64,000 nucleotides of DNA from Antedon bifida (GCA_963402885.1 OY727099.1:15643001-15707000), one strand, 5' to 3'. Numbered from the stretch's first letter, positions 12,008-23,930 are shown. Translations and numbers: made by a program. The notes: a model not told the origin generated them from the sequence alone.

Positions 12008-15000
12008 CTGCAACCAAAATAAAGTATTTGAAAATATTTGAATTATACAGTATTCACCTTAGTAAACACCTAAAAGCTAAAGGCTACATTAATCTACAGC
12101 CTATTGAATAATGTTTTGATCATGCATGTTTTTTATGTGCCCAATAATAATAATAGTGTATAGCTAGGCTGCGGTTTCATTAAAATCCTATATAATGATA
12201 AGATAAATGAATCTCCCTATATAATTGAGTACCTATTGGTTTTGCTTTAGGACTGGCAAAGTGTGATATGTCAAACCAGTCCCAGTTTTATTATTTAAAT
12301 AAATGCATGGAAAAATGAATGAAAGATTTTATATTTGAGTTTTATTCTATTAGTCTTGTCTCTCCTAAAGCTAAAAGTTCGGTTAAGTTTTCTCTGAGGA
12401 AATATTATATCGCCGCCATCGCTAAGAGAAAGAAGCTAATTTGGGGTAACACTACCTCACAGGCGTTTGTTGCGTCGCAAAGCATTATGGGTTTAAAGGA
12501 AGTACAAATATATTCTGAATATTCATACATGATAATGTTTAATACAAGGAGGATATAAAAAAACAATTTCTCAGAATATCTATTACAATTAACACTCCTC
12601 AGCTTAAGCAAAAATATAACAAATATTGATAAATGCCAACAATGGTTTTTAGTAATTTTGCAAATTTTTGGCTTTGATTTAATATTAATTATTCAATCAC
12701 AACATTGATGACTTTTACTTCAAAAAACATTTTTTTTTTATAATTTATTTTTATCATTGGTGGAGGTCGGAACTCTTTTTATACTTGTTGTATAAATATG
12801 GAGGAATAAAGGTGATAATTGAATTGATATTAAGAAGAATGTATGTGACAACCTCATTATATCTGCCAAATTTAATAAGATTTTTAGGGACCTACTATTT
12901 TAAAAATTAACATACTACCTTATAATGCTGGTTCTACACTTTTCAAGTAAGTTGATAGCTTTATCCTACAATAGAAAACAATACCATTTTTTGTTCAGAT
13001 TTAAGAGAATTGGATCTAAAAGCCTATGCTCCTTAAAACATTTAAACAGATTACGTTACAACTCTGTTGATCCTCGTAACTTTAACAATCGACAATGAAA
13101 AATGTCCGGAAACCCTTACAGTGCGAGCGTTGACTTGACTGTCCCCCAAACATATTATACTACTTTAAATTGCGAGCGGTGACTGTAATCACCCAGGGCA
13201 ATATGCTTTTTCAAATACCATTTCGTTGTATTTCTATGTCATTGAAATAGCCTACTGACCTTTTGGAAATTAAAAAAAATCTATCAACTAACTAACTTTT
13301 GTTATACAAGAAGATATTTGTGCATATATACGCGATTTAATATTAGTGAACTTTAGCAGTGTAAGGGTTAAGATTAGAAACCGTTACTGAAATTTGATAA
13401 GTAACATTTGTACAGAAATAATGTAAAAATCTTCTTTTGTATTTGTATACTGTATTACAGTAATATGTATAACAATACTTACCACTTCATGTTTATTCAT
13501 TAGCACCATAGTTCCTAGTGTCAGATGAAGATGTTGTGACTTCTGAAACATTGTTTCATGTAATCCTTCAGACTTTAAGAAAATAAAAACAAACTAGATT
13601 TTAATTTGTGACTTTAATGAATTATAGGTGATCTTTGTGGTAGAGAAGATCATTTTCATAGGAAGGAAGATCACATAATTAAGAAAGTTTTTAATAACGT
13701 TTTCCCTGGTATTACAAAGCAGACAGATGTAATGAATATAATGGGTAAGATTGAGACATTCACAACACACAATACACACACAGTAAGACAATAAGGACTA
13801 TTATTATTATTAATTTGAAATTCATATAGTCCATACCTGGCAACCTATAAAAATGCAACAAGCCCATTTTTCAAGTGGGGCTTTAAAGGCACATTTCATT
13901 GAATTGAATCTGATTGAAAAACTGCATAATTAATTGAATAAAGTTTAAATTAGTACTATAGGTGTTTTAGAAACCAAATTTTTGAATAAAGCCTGAATGT
14001 TCTATTCTAATAGAACAATACATCTTTCAAGATTGTTTTCATTAATACTACACCAAGTAAATTGTTACCTGAGAACATGTTTTCAGAACATCAGTTTTAA
14101 ATTTGTTGACAGCTTCAGTAATCTTTGGAGTGATAAGTGGTATAGAGAGAAAATGTGTGAATGGTTGTCTTCGACGAGCAGATTCTACCAGCAAATTAAT
14201 TCGATCTCTTGCTGCAGCAACATTCTTTTTTACCTCTGATTTGATTGCTAGGATGCCAACAGAAAAAAATTTACATTAAAAAATTTGATGAAATACCTGA
14301 ATTCACGTATTTAGAAAAAAAGTTTATTTCTAAGTTGTCTTTTATTATTGTGTTATTATTTAAATAAGGTAATGTTGGAAAACAATTTCTTTTCATTGAA
14401 TTCTGGTGGCCTTTTGTACATACATAAAGAAAAATAAATTAAATTTTGCACAATTTTGTCAATGTTTTGTCAACCAAAAGATTTTGGAAATTGTACAAAC
14501 TGTTATGAATTGGGAGTAACTTCTAACAGTTGATTGGTCAGGATAGGAGTAAAAAGACGATGTAGAGGGCAGCAGGAAACAGAGGGTGAGATAGCAGGAG
14601 CAGTACAGAGTAGATATGTGAAGCCAGACGAGAAGTGATATTAGAGATAGAGATAAGAATAAAACAATCATTTTCATTGAATAAAGGAGTTGAGAAGTTC
14701 ATGAGACGTGAGTAGTATTGTAGTTTTATTTTGTTGTTTCATTATTTATAAGAGGAAACAGTAAAACAGTGAAGCCCTGTAAAAGATAAGCCGGGAGTCA
14801 CATTATTTAGATGGTGGTTACAGAGTTAGTCAGTGGTTACGCTTACGGTTATGGTTACAGTAGTTACAGAGTTAGCCAGTGGTTATGGTTAGATTGAGAA
14901 TACTTGATTCACTGGTGCTTACAGAGTTAGCCAGTGGTTACGTTTAGACTGAGGACCTTGATTCATTGGTAGTTACATACAGTAGTAAGCCAGTGATTAT

Positions 15001-16687
15001 TCTTAGACTGAGAATACTTGATTCATTGGTAGTTACATAGTAAGCCAGTGATTATGCTTAGACTGAGAATACTTGATTCACTGGTAGTTACATAGTTAGC
15101 CGGTGGTTACGCTTAGACTGAGGATACTTGATCCACTGGTGGTTAAAGCGTTAGTCAGTGGTTACGCTTAGGGTTAGGGTTACAGTAGTTACAGAGTTAG
15201 CCAGTGGTTATGCTTAGATTGAGAATACTTGATTCACTGGTGCTTACAGAGTTAGCCAGTGGTTACGTTTAGACTGAGGATACTTGATTTATTGGTAGTT
15301 ACATAGTAAGCCAGTGATTATTCTTAGACTGAGAATACTTGATTCACTGGTAGTTACATAGCCGGTGGTTATGCTTAGACCGAGAATACTTGATCCACTG
15401 GTGGTTACAGAGTTAGTCAGTGGTTACGCTATAGACTGAGGGTACTTGATCCACTGGTGGTTAAAGCGTTAGCCGGTGGTTATGCTTAGACTGATGATAC
15501 GTGATTCACTGGTGGTTACAGAGTTAGCCGGCGGTTACGCTTAGATTGAGGATACTTGATTCACTTGTGGTTACAGAGTTAGCCGGTGGTTATGCTTAGA
15601 CTGAGGATACTTGATTCACTGGTGATTACAGAGTTAGCCGGTGGTTACACTTAGACTGAGGGTTACTTGATCACTGGTGGTTACAGATAAGTAACCCTCA
15701 GTCAAAGCGTAACCACCGGAAACTCTGTAACCACCAGTCCTCAGTCAAGGTGCAACTACCGGCTAACTGTGTAACCACCAGTAGATAAGTAATCCTCAAT
15801 AAGCCTCTTTCCCAGCCACTGTCCACATAACAGCATATTCAACCTTCTCAGGCGAAACACATCGCCTTCATTCCCCAGCTGCCCACATAGCACTGTGTCC
15901 ATTTATCTTGCTATATGCACCTGCTGCACCAATCCCCTACAAAAACCAGCTTCTCTACTCCATATCCAGGCTTAATATAACTCTTGCATCACACAAAAAA
16001 CGACTAGCCTAGTCCCTACTGTACTCACAACCTTCTATTCTCCTGTCCTGCTCTCCTTGTTCTTCCCAAACTTCTCCTCAGCCCTGCTCCCAACCAATTC
16101 CGTAACAAATTGGCTATAGTCTACCTCTTGTTCTGCTAGGATTTTATCAAACAGTTCGCAATCTTTGATCATCGGTTGCGGTGTTAAAATCCCTAAAAAC
16201 TAATACGACTATGTTGAACATTTTTATACCAACTGCAGGCATGCGGATCCAACAAAACTGGATATAATTTCTGTTATGATTACTTTTTTGGGCACCGATT
16301 TATTAAGCCTGAGGGAATTGAGATTGGAATGTTCCATTCACAGCCGTCAAGCAATATATTTGTACCGAAAGTATGTACCAACTTTATATACCATCGAGTA
16401 AAAATTCTAAAATATAGGGGAGATTTACCAAAATTTGTCCTTACATAAATTTATATATAGATTGAATGAGTTGCTGTTTGACCTACTTATTACTTCGTTT
16501 GCTTGGCCCTTTGGAATGATGATGTTTGCACCAGTTTCTGTTTCAATCCTCTTTCTTGTTTCTCCTTTTTTTCCAATGATATAACCATAAAAAGCACTTG
16601 GTACATTTATTTGTATTTGGTATCCTTGTTCAATGAGTTTTATGTCATCAATTACACAAGGTCCATCATCACATGTAAACTCATCCT
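11888..16687 (-). CDS. ASCC1: Activating signal cointegrator 1 complex subunit 1 (partial gene, five exons)
   Basis: Five exons read in order on the minus strand: 16487-16687, 14069-14247, 13483-13572, 12919-12965 and 11888-12007. All have AG/GT borders and phases match at every junction (1, 0, 0, 2). The first holds a KH RNA-binding domain with the GxxG loop IIGKKGETRKRIE. The second contains RRRQPFTHFLS. The third has HLHLTLGTMVL, the first H-x-T of the LigT/2H-phosphoesterase-like domain. The last contains GLEYMNDDP and VDVLY, ending in TDNSN. This order is that of animal ASCC1, a nuclear subunit of the ASCC complex that helps the ALKBH3 alkylation-repair pathway and RNA processing. The N-terminal exon and the C-terminal quarter, with the second 2H motif, were not found. 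The gene otherwise looks intact. Confidence 0.88.
12300..12560 (+). other. Unassigned short open frame inside an ASCC1 intron
   Basis: The plus strand is open for about 79 codons (12319-12558) with a basic middle part (SLRKYYIAAIAKRKK). It lies antisense in an ASCC1 intron. I recognise no family and there is no sign of splice sites; probably chance. Confidence 0.15.
12919..12965 (-). CDS. ASCC1: ASCC1 short exon
   Basis: A 47-bp exon follows acceptor CTATTGTAG and encodes DKAINLLEKCRTSII plus two bases. Donor GTAGTATG follows. The phase (two leftover bases) fits the next exon, which begins with T. Confidence 0.8.
13483..13572 (-). CDS. ASCC1: ASCC1 exon with first 2H-type motif
   Basis: Thirty codons in phase 0 at both ends lie between acceptor TTTTCTTAAAG and donor GTAAGTAT. 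The peptide contains HLHLTLGTMVLMNKHEV, whose H-L-T is the first of two H-x-T/S motifs of the LigT-like fold. Confidence 0.86.
14069..14247 (-). CDS. ASCC1: ASCC1 exon linking KH to the LigT-like domain
   Basis: The exon lies between acceptor GCATCCTAG and donor GTAACAAT. It encodes AARDRINLLVES followed by RRRQPFTHFLSIPL, the conserved stretch at the start of the 2H-phosphoesterase-like domain, and ends with KTCSQ in phase 0. Confidence 0.88.
14800..15790. repeat. 55-bp minisatellite with inverted end
   Basis: About 15 imperfect copies of a 55-bp unit, with recurring phrases AGAGTTAGCCGGTGGTTA, GCTTAGACTGAGGATACTTG and ATTCACTGGTGGTTAC, run from 14800 to about 15685. From about 15690 to 15790 the units appear in reverse orientation (AAGTAACCCTCAGTC, AACCACCGG, CTCTGTAACCACCAG), so the end can fold into a long hairpin. 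The array is inside the ASCC1 intron between 14247 and 16487. Confidence 0.9.
16240..16462. repeat. Dispersed repeat next to the ASCC1 KH exon
   Basis: It shares GAGATTGGAATGTTCCATTCA and CCAACTTTATATACCATCGAG with 2.6 and 3.4 kb, where the two parts are separated by a LINE end. It ends 25 bp from the ASCC1 exon donor. Confidence 0.65.
16487..16687 (-). CDS. ASCC1: ASCC1 exon with KH domain
   Basis: Acceptor TTCCTATTCAG precedes 16687 and donor GTAGGTCA follows 16487, leaving one base that joins the next exon to give the reading NEVITIKSE. The exon carries an acidic start (EDEFTCDDGPC), then YIIGKKGETRKRIETETGAN, the KH-domain nucleic-acid-binding loop, and a strand ending IIIPKGQ. An earlier donor-like GTAATAAG would break phase with the next exon and is rejected. 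Confidence 0.88.
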
Positions 16688-16739
16688 CTGAATAGGAAAG
16701 AATACTCATAATCAAAAATTATGTGAACTGTCTACAGGA

Positions 16740-17655
16740 AGGTGTAATTAGGAATTTGATAATATGGTTCTGGTAATGTTTTCATTTTTGTTCTGTTATT
16801 TCACAAAACATGACTCTCTGCTCATCCAAATGAACTACAATTTGTGACATTCACAAAAATGTAAATCTAAATGTAGGCTTAACAATGGCATGTTCAACTT
16901 TCAGTTGATGCAAAAAGATGAATTCATCAAGATCGATTGATTGAAATCTAGTGTTGAAAAAGATGAGAATTTACAAAAATGCCCAGCCTAATACATTATG
17001 TTTCTCGTCAGCACTTCAATTTAGGTACATATCATGCAGAGTCAAGTTTTATGAAAATATCAACAAAAACAGATATAATTGTTTACATGGATCAAGGTCA
17101 TCAAAGAAAAAAGGAAACATGCAGGCACAAATTTCAAACATTTATGGCTGACAAAAACCGTGGTATCTATCAGTATTTCCCATGGCCTGTTCTCATTTAC
17201 CTATATAAGGGGCTTGTTCAGATTCATTGCATCCACGACTTTCAGATGTTAGTATTTTTCGATAGAATCTACCACCTACATTTACAATGGGCGGTTTTAA
17301 CACATCCATTGCTGAAAAAAAAACCAAATTGAATCATTCATAATATAGGCCAAACTGTTGGTGTATACTATAATTTTCTGATGCCAGTAATTTTAACTCA
17401 AACTCATGCCACACTTATCTCAAAACAAAACAAGAAATATTTCTTACAAAAAACGCTGCTCGACTTTTTGATTAACATTTTTAATCATTGTTCTTTCTTA
17501 AAATATAATGATTTTTGTTTAAAAACAATCAGTAGTAAACATTTTGTGTAAATATAGTCTACTGTAGAAAACAAAAATAAAATCATAAACTAAACTACAG
17601 TATATGTACATATTCCAGGGTAGTAGCATTAACTTCCTAATCACACACATACAGG
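16740..17655. other. Intergenic or 5' intron of ASCC1; nothing recognised
   Basis: A minus-strand exon encoding the ASCC1 N-terminus is expected somewhere upstream, but I could not find one here. The overlapping plus-strand frames at 16951-17332 have no recognisable domain. Confidence 0.3.
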
Positions 17656-17660
17656 ATCCA

Positions 17661-18281
17661 GTCAAGTCGCACCATCGCAAAGTCGCCCCATCACAAAGTC
17701 GCCCCATCACAAAATTGCCACGGCACAGCCGCCCATCGCAAAGTCGCCCCATCGCAAAGTCTTTTTCAAAGTTTCATTTCGGTATGAAGCGGCGCCGCTA
17801 GTAGCACGCTGTTTAATCATATCAGTTGCGGTGGATATCGATCGCGTTGTTACTTTTGTCGCCCTAAATGTCATATACATTATAATGTTTATCCGAGTGA
17901 CTCCGGCGGGGTTTCCCCTCTTCTTCAGATTGTGCGTTGTGTAGTGCGACAACGGCGGAGTAATTACATGGGTTTCCCTCTGGTGGTAAACTAGCGCGTT
18001 AGTGCGACCGCGGAGTGATTAGTCGGGGGCTTCCTCTCCGCGGATGGATGGGAGCGTGCCGATCGTGTAACCTGAGACTACATGGCGGGACTTCCCATTT
18101 TCCGTGTTATTTTGTGTATCATTGCAATATTTTACGCACTGTTTTAACGTTTTGGGGCGACTTTGCAATCCAATGGGCTGACTTTGTGTTTGGGCAACTT
18201 TGCGATGGGGCGACTTTGCGATGGGCTGACTTTGCGATGGGGCGACTTTGTAAGGGCCGATTTTATATGGGCCGACTTGAC
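17661..18281. mobile_element. Fold-back element with 16-bp minisatellite arms
   Basis: The element opens GTCAAGTCGCACCATCGC and closes with GGGCCGACTTGAC in inverse orientation. Each arm is a short array of a 16-bp unit, TCGCCCCATCGCAAAG: about six units at 17665-17765 and their complements at 18155-18260. The centre contains degenerate repeats of a 55-60-bp GC-rich phrase (GCGGAGTGATTAGTCGGGGG and relatives). No transposase frame is seen. Target duplication is unclear (ATCCA occurs near both ends). Confidence 0.75.
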
Positions 18282-19035
18282 TAGCATCCACACATACTAC
18301 TAGGCCTACTACAGTAGTTGTACTTTACTAATACTAGAGTAGTAAGTAGGCCTAGGCCTACTACTACCTAAAGGATATGATAACGAAGCAACATTAGTTA
18401 AGCTAGGCCTACTACGCATACCGATGCAACATTAGAAGTTAATAGCGTACATTGCCTGTTAATATTTTGTATCAATATTAAAATAAAGAAAGAATTATGA
18501 AATATAGGCCTAGGGTCCAAAACATCGCAGAAAGTAATCGTTTTCAGCCACGAACCACGAACGAAGTCACGAAGTAAATAAATTGCGCCCTCAGTAGGCA
18601 ATTGTATGAACTTGTATCAACATTGTAAAATTCAATCAAATTAATATGATATTACATGTTTATTAAATAAAAAGAGTGTTTATTTAACCTCATTCAAAGA
18701 ATTTCAATACATTATTTTCCTGACGTGCTTTGGACATTTGGTGGAAAAAATTGCAATAAATGATTTATGCACTTATTTGATAAATAAAAATACTATAAAC
18801 GTCTTGTAAAACAGTCTCTAAAATCGGACAACAGAAAATCTGTATTTAAAAGAGAAAAGTATCGAACTTTGTTTTGTTTTCTTGCGCGATGTGTTCAAAT
18901 TATACCCTTAAACGTGGACATTTCAAAACTCTAAACAATATTTAAACTTCTAATTTCATCGTTTTAACGAATTTTTTGGGGTTAAAATGGCTGTGCTAAA
19001 AGCAATAGGCCTTCTGTGCGGTGGTGTTTAGGGTG
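18282..19035. other. No gene; TAGGCCTA-rich tract
   Basis: 18300-18420 holds repeated TAGGCCTA/CTACTA words. The rest is AT-rich and I see no coding, RNA or mobile feature. Confidence 0.35.
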
Positions 19036-19185
19036 ACAGTGGCGTCAAATGAAATCGGTCGCGCTTGAAATCGGTCGCGATAAAATCAACATCCGGAATT
19101 TGTATGTAGCGCCGCTAGATACGCTTTTTGTCATATTAGTTACGTTTGATATCGGTCGCGTTTTATTTTGGACGCACTAGATACA
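19036..19185. repeat. Relative of the 17.7-kb fold-back element
   Basis: GAAATCGGTCGCG is repeated here, and the stretch TAGCGCCGCTAGATACG...ATATCGGTCGCGTT parallels GGCGCCGCTAGTAGCACG...ATATCGATCGCGTT inside the element at 17.8 kb. It appears to be a one-armed or truncated copy. Confidence 0.5.
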
Positions 19186-20400
19186 TTTTTAATGAAACGC
19201 TAATTATGTTTTTAGTTAATTTTGAACATATAATTTCTAATAATGCTATTGACATTTTTCTTAACTCGATCGTTATTATTTTTTAAGTACATTAAATATA
19301 AATATTTACCTCATTATTTATAAATAATTTGTGTTTTCATTTTATCTTACAGGTGTCAAAGAATTGCGTATTTTTTAAGCACAGATAATTACGAAACTCG
19401 TTCTATACCTGCAAGTGGATACCAGCTCAATAAGGTTTAAGCAATAAAGGAAGATAATGCATGACGATGATTTTTACGTTTGATATCCGCCACTCTGACG
19501 TGAGCATGGTTTTAGGATAATAATGCCGTTATAAATCAATCTACCGGGCCTATACAGTAGGACTATGATGTACAATGATAGATGTGAGAATAATAATGAA
19601 TGGACAATAAAGGTGGACACGATTCTCAGAGAGGTAATCTGCACTGATATTTAAACATTTAGATTTACGAACGGCGTATGGATGTGAGACACTGAGTTGT
19701 ACTTTATTTACATTAAATAATTATTATAAATGAAGAAATAAAAGATATTCAAATTAAAAACTATAGTATCGCCGACGTATATACGTAAATTATATACATC
19801 GTTTCACAAAAACACGTGCAGGAGGCCTATATACGTTTCAAACGTATGGTTATTAGTAATATAGTACGTCATCTTTACCTGGCCATGGACAACGATCGTA
19901 CGTGTTTTATCCACATGATTTTTACACACTAGTGCCTGTTTTTTTTAGAAAGGGGAATCCCCGTTGGCAAAATAACGTGCTCTCTTAAATTGGTCGACTG
20001 AATATTCAATCGATACGGTTGATTTTTCAACTTTTGGCCGACAGTGATTAGGGACAAATCGGATCGATTGAAATAACGATTGAGGAAGTTTCAATCAATT
20101 CAAAGATTGAAATATTTCAAATTAAGAAGATTGGAAAAATTATTTTTCAACCAAAATCGATTGACCTTTTGTTTGAATACAATGCTTAAAAAAGAAACGT
20201 TTCTTATATATTTTCTATTTTGATTTTATTGAACATAACAAATAACAGTACACTACTATAGTCAAGATACTTTTCCCCTATGTGCATTTCTCCAAGGAGA
20301 CGTTAGCTAACTAGCTCTTCAACGCCTTTTGTTAAAATATCGGATTTTGCTAGAATTTTGCTTTAAAAAGGATATATACAGGGTGCATTACCCTCAAATA
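19186..20400. other. No gene recognised
   Basis: AT-rich sequence. 19985-20165 is dense in TTGAAA/ATTGAAA and ATCGATTG words in both orientations, probably an old palindromic repeat. No protein or RNA feature could be supported. Confidence 0.3.
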
Positions 20401-20410
20401 AAGCCTAAGG

Positions 20411-20490
20411 TAAAAAAGCATATGATTTTTTTAGTGGTTAACTCGTTGGCTTACTGTTATGTACGTATAGTTCCAAGTCGATGTTCTAAG
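20411..20490 (-). repeat. Inverted copy of the 22.6-22.9-kb tandem unit
   Basis: ACTCGTTGGCTTACTGTTATGT and TAGTTCCAAGTCGATGTTCT are the reverse complements of phrases in the three-copy repeat at 22.57-22.91 kb. The flanking AAAAAAGCATATGATTTTTT also matches 22.92 kb in inverse. The pair brackets 2.4 kb of sequence. Confidence 0.75.
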
Positions 20491-21090
20491 ATATCCCTAT
20501 TTAAATCCAAGATATCTTCTACCTACTTACAGTTTCGTAGGTAATCAATGTTAATTTACGTTATTAAACACCATCATTTTACAGATGTTTAGGTTTAGGT
20601 TTAAACAAGAAACATTTCTTACAAAAAACGCCGCTCTACTTTTTTGACGTAACAGTTGGAACTGAAAAATTATTACTTTTATGTTGAACCAAAAAAATAC
20701 ATACACAATTCGTATAAATACATTTAGTTTGTGTATGTGTTTTTTGGTTAACATAACAGTAATCATTTTTCAATTAATTATATTCGGAACCAGATGAATT
20801 TATTTAGGGCCTAATAGTTTTAATTATTGTTCTTTCGTCATTAAATTATGTTTTTTTAATTGATATTCTATTTGATAATTTAAGAAATAATAAAAATTAG
20901 TTTATCAATCAATTAATTGAATCTTATTTATTGATGTATAGAACAAAAGTATAATTTTAGACTAAACTATTGTACTTTGCATATTCCGGTGTAGGGGCGT
21001 AACTCCTTAATGTCGTATTGACCCACAAAACCCAAAATTCATGTATACAAAATTTCCCAGAAATTTCGTTATACAGCCGCCGACATTATT

Positions 21091-22545
21091 ATAGTTGGGG
21101 AGCCAGAAAGGGGTTACCTGCACCCTCTAGCAAACTATGACAACAATGGTTTTTTTGCTTCCTTATATCAATACAAATCAATTTTTTGCTGTTGGCCAAA
21201 AAAAATTGGGATGCTTGGTCAGTACAGGGGCCAAAAGGTCAATATGGACTGTTAGGACTGTGCGTAACTTGGTAACTACTGGGTATATTTGAATATTTTT
21301 TGTGCCAAACTACTCAGAAGACCCATATTCCTATTCACTCTAATGGGAAACTATTGCCAAAAATGGACGGAAACACCTTTTTCTGGTCAAGAAATTGGCC
21401 ATATTATGAATATCTCAGCAACCAGTGGATAGAAAGTGATAATTGTGGTCTCAAATTACTCGCCAAGTATATGTTTATATTTGTTCTAATGTAATAAAAA
21501 TCATAAAACTTTCAATAAACCCTTAGTTTTGACATATAGCCGGCACAAACATTTTTTGGCTTAGAGCACACTTTCCATATCTCAGAAATTGTTGGGCGGA
21601 TATGGTCGTAGTTGGTGTCAAAATACTCAGAAGATATTTATTTTTGACCATTGGTTAAGAAAATAGCCATCAATATCTCAACAACCACTAGTCAGAAATT
21701 TAATTTTAGTCTCAAATTACTCGCAAAATATATATTCATATTTGCTCTAATACAACACAGAAATACACAAAATGTTAAAAAACACCTTATTTTGACATTT
21801 GATCTATAGCTGGTGCAAACATTTTTGCGTTGGAGTATCACTCTAATGAAGAAGTACCAAAAGACATATCTACTAGATGGTTGATGAGATATTCATATGG
21901 CAAAATTTCTTGACCAGTGGTCAGAAAAGGGGTTTCTGTCCACTTTTGGCATTTCACAGTTTCCCATTAGAGTGAATAGAAATATGGGTCTTCTGTGTAG
22001 TTTGGAACAAAAAATCTAACCAGTGGTTATCAAGTTATGCACAGTCCTAACTGTGACCATATTGACCTTTTGGCCACTGTACTGACCAAGCATCCCAATT
22101 GTTTTTCTTCTTCATCTTCTTCAATTTTAAGGAGCAAACTTCATAGTTGAAGGCTCCTGCTCCACTAAGGGTCCCGTTGTGACATCGGCAGCCAACTACG
22201 GCGCCAATTCGTCTGTCCACGACAGTGTGTGTGTATGAATGAACTAGTACACCGGGGTAACCCCCTACTCGTCTCGAAAGATGTACTAGGTTCTTTAAAG
22301 TGCACATGAGCCAGATGTACACAGATAGTCCTTATCCGAGAAGACTTGTTCGACCACCAGAACCATGGAGCGAGTGAGCCTCGAACCCTTGCCAATGTTA
22401 TGGCTATGGATTTCGGTTCCACTGTCTTAACCGCTCGGCCACACTCACTCAAAAAATTGATTTGTATTGATATAAGGAAGCAAAAAAACATTGTTAACAT
22501 AGTTTGCTAGAGGGTGCAGGTGAACTCTTTCTGGCTCCCCAACTA
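21091..22545. mobile_element. Fold-back element, about 1.45 kb, with a SINE in one arm
   Basis: Left arm (21091-21370) begins AGTTGGGGAGCCAGAAAGG and contains GGATGCTTGGTCAGTACAG and GAAGACCCATATTCCTATTC. The right arm (21945-22545) repeats these as reverse complements and ends CTTTCTGGCTCCCCAACT. The right arm is interrupted at 22104-22448 by a tRNA-derived SINE. The centre holds at least two degenerate copies of a unit with CTCAAATTACTCG and ATATTTGTTCTAAT. No transposase is present. Confidence 0.85.
22104..22448 (-). mobile_element. tRNA-derived SINE
   Basis: Read on the minus strand it starts near GTGTGGCCGAGCGGTTAAG (A box, Leu/Ser-tRNA-like D arm, 22431-22441) and has the B box GGGTTCGAGGC (22378-22389). 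A tRNA-unrelated body of about 230 bp follows, then a purine-rich tail (GAAGAAGATGAAGAAG). It sits inside one arm of a fold-back element; the other arm lacks it, which fixes its insertion as the later event. Pol III would read it. Confidence 0.8.
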
Positions 22546-22566
22546 ATAGTACACGATACTAACCAT

Positions 22567-22913
22567 GACCTTGTAGTATCGTGTACGCGCGCAAAAACAT
22601 CGAACATCGACTTGGAACTAGACGTACATAACAGTAAGCCAACGATTTAACAACCACACACCACACCACAAGTAGCAATGGTATACATGACCTTTTAGTG
22701 TCGTGTACGCGCACAACATAAAACATCGAATCGAACATCGATTTGAGACTATACGTACATATAATAGTAAACCAACGAGAACAACCAAACACACAAGTAG
22801 CAATGGTATAATAATATGACCATGACCTTGTGGTATCGTGTGCGCGCCCAAAAAACATAGAATAGAACATCGACTTGGAACTAGACGTACATAAAGTAAG
22901 CCAACGAGTTAAC
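22567..22913. repeat. Three tandem copies of a 120-135-bp unit
   Basis: Units start GACCTTGTAGTATCGTG (22567), GACCTTTTAGTGTCGTG (22689) and GACCTTGTGGTATCGTG (22824). Each contains ACATCGACTTGGAACTAGACG-type sequence and AGTAAGCCAACGA. Short frames through it are by-products of the repeat. Confidence 0.85.
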
Positions 22914-22959
22914 CACTAAAAAAATCGTATGCTTTTTTCATATACTTGTAACATTCATT

Positions 22960-23930
22960 ACATGCAGTAGACTTATACCCTTCTTCACAATTATACCTAT
23001 ACCTATGTGTGTTCATTATTTTTTTTTTTTTGAAGAAATAATATTTCATTTTAATTAATTGTGACTAAAAAAGAGAGAAGGTTTCTTTTCGAGATTACTT
23101 TTGCAAAGGCCTTCTTTTCAAGGAATGCCTTTTCAAGATGGGCTTCTTTTACTCATATACATTTCAGTCAATATGATGTAATTTTCAAATGAAATCACAT
23201 ATACAAGGTCATTAGTAATCTATTAATATTGTTCGTGGTTCATAAAAACAATAGGAAGGGTAATCGATTATATAGAAGCTAAACTTCGCAAAAAAAAAGG
23301 CGCTCAAGCTTGACTTAAATTGCGTTTTCACTGTTACACATGGTATAAGATCACTGAATGTGTTCATTGAGGATGAAAACATAAGTGTTTGCCACAAAAA
23401 TTGTAATAATGGATTATTAGTTTAGGAGATGTCGTGAAAATATGGGTTTTATAGCTAATTTGCATATTTATGCTCATTTGCATATGAAGGCGGTGGATGA
23501 CGGAGAGTTGATTTGTTGTAAGTGATCAGGACAATATATACATTCATTTAATACGAACAAACCTTGACTACAAATTTGGCCCGCTCATATGCTAGATTCA
23601 GTAGCCTAATAGCAAAATAAAAGAAAATTATGAAAATATATAGAAATAATGTATAGAATTTTACGAACATTGATTAATTAATTGTGACTAAAAAGAGAGA
23701 AGGTAGGCACCGCTGGGAGATATAGCTTATACCTGTGTATCGTATCATGTACTACTCACTGTATCTCATTTGCTACGCCCGTACGTTCATCTGGGTCATG
23801 GGGACAACTAGAACTTGAAAAAGTTAAATAAAAACGAAAACACACATCGATATTTCCAATTAAGTTTTCCAAAAGACATTATCATTTTAACCATTTGTAT
23901 TTTGATGTTTTTTAAGCGGCAACTGACTCT
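22960..23930. other. No gene recognised
   Basis: The stretch AATTAATTGTGACTAAAAAAGAGAGAAGG at about 23050 recurs at about 23670, so part of this is an unnamed repeat. No coding signal is seen. Confidence 0.3.

Noticed and set aside
14800..15790. CRISPR-like array
   Set aside because: The 55-bp units are contiguous, without unique spacers, in a eukaryotic intron: a minisatellite.
16425..16486. Extension of the ASCC1 KH exon to the end of the open frame
   Set aside because: Phase with the next exon requires the donor at 16486; beyond it the peptide becomes low-complexity Asn/Ser sequence.
17519..18291. Several overlapping open frames of 65-90 codons
   Set aside because: They are made by the 16-bp repeat arms of the fold-back element and read repetitive peptides in several frames.
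22559..22870. Open frames of 77-103 codons on the minus strand
   Set aside because: They are by-products of the three-copy tandem repeat and show the same periodicity.
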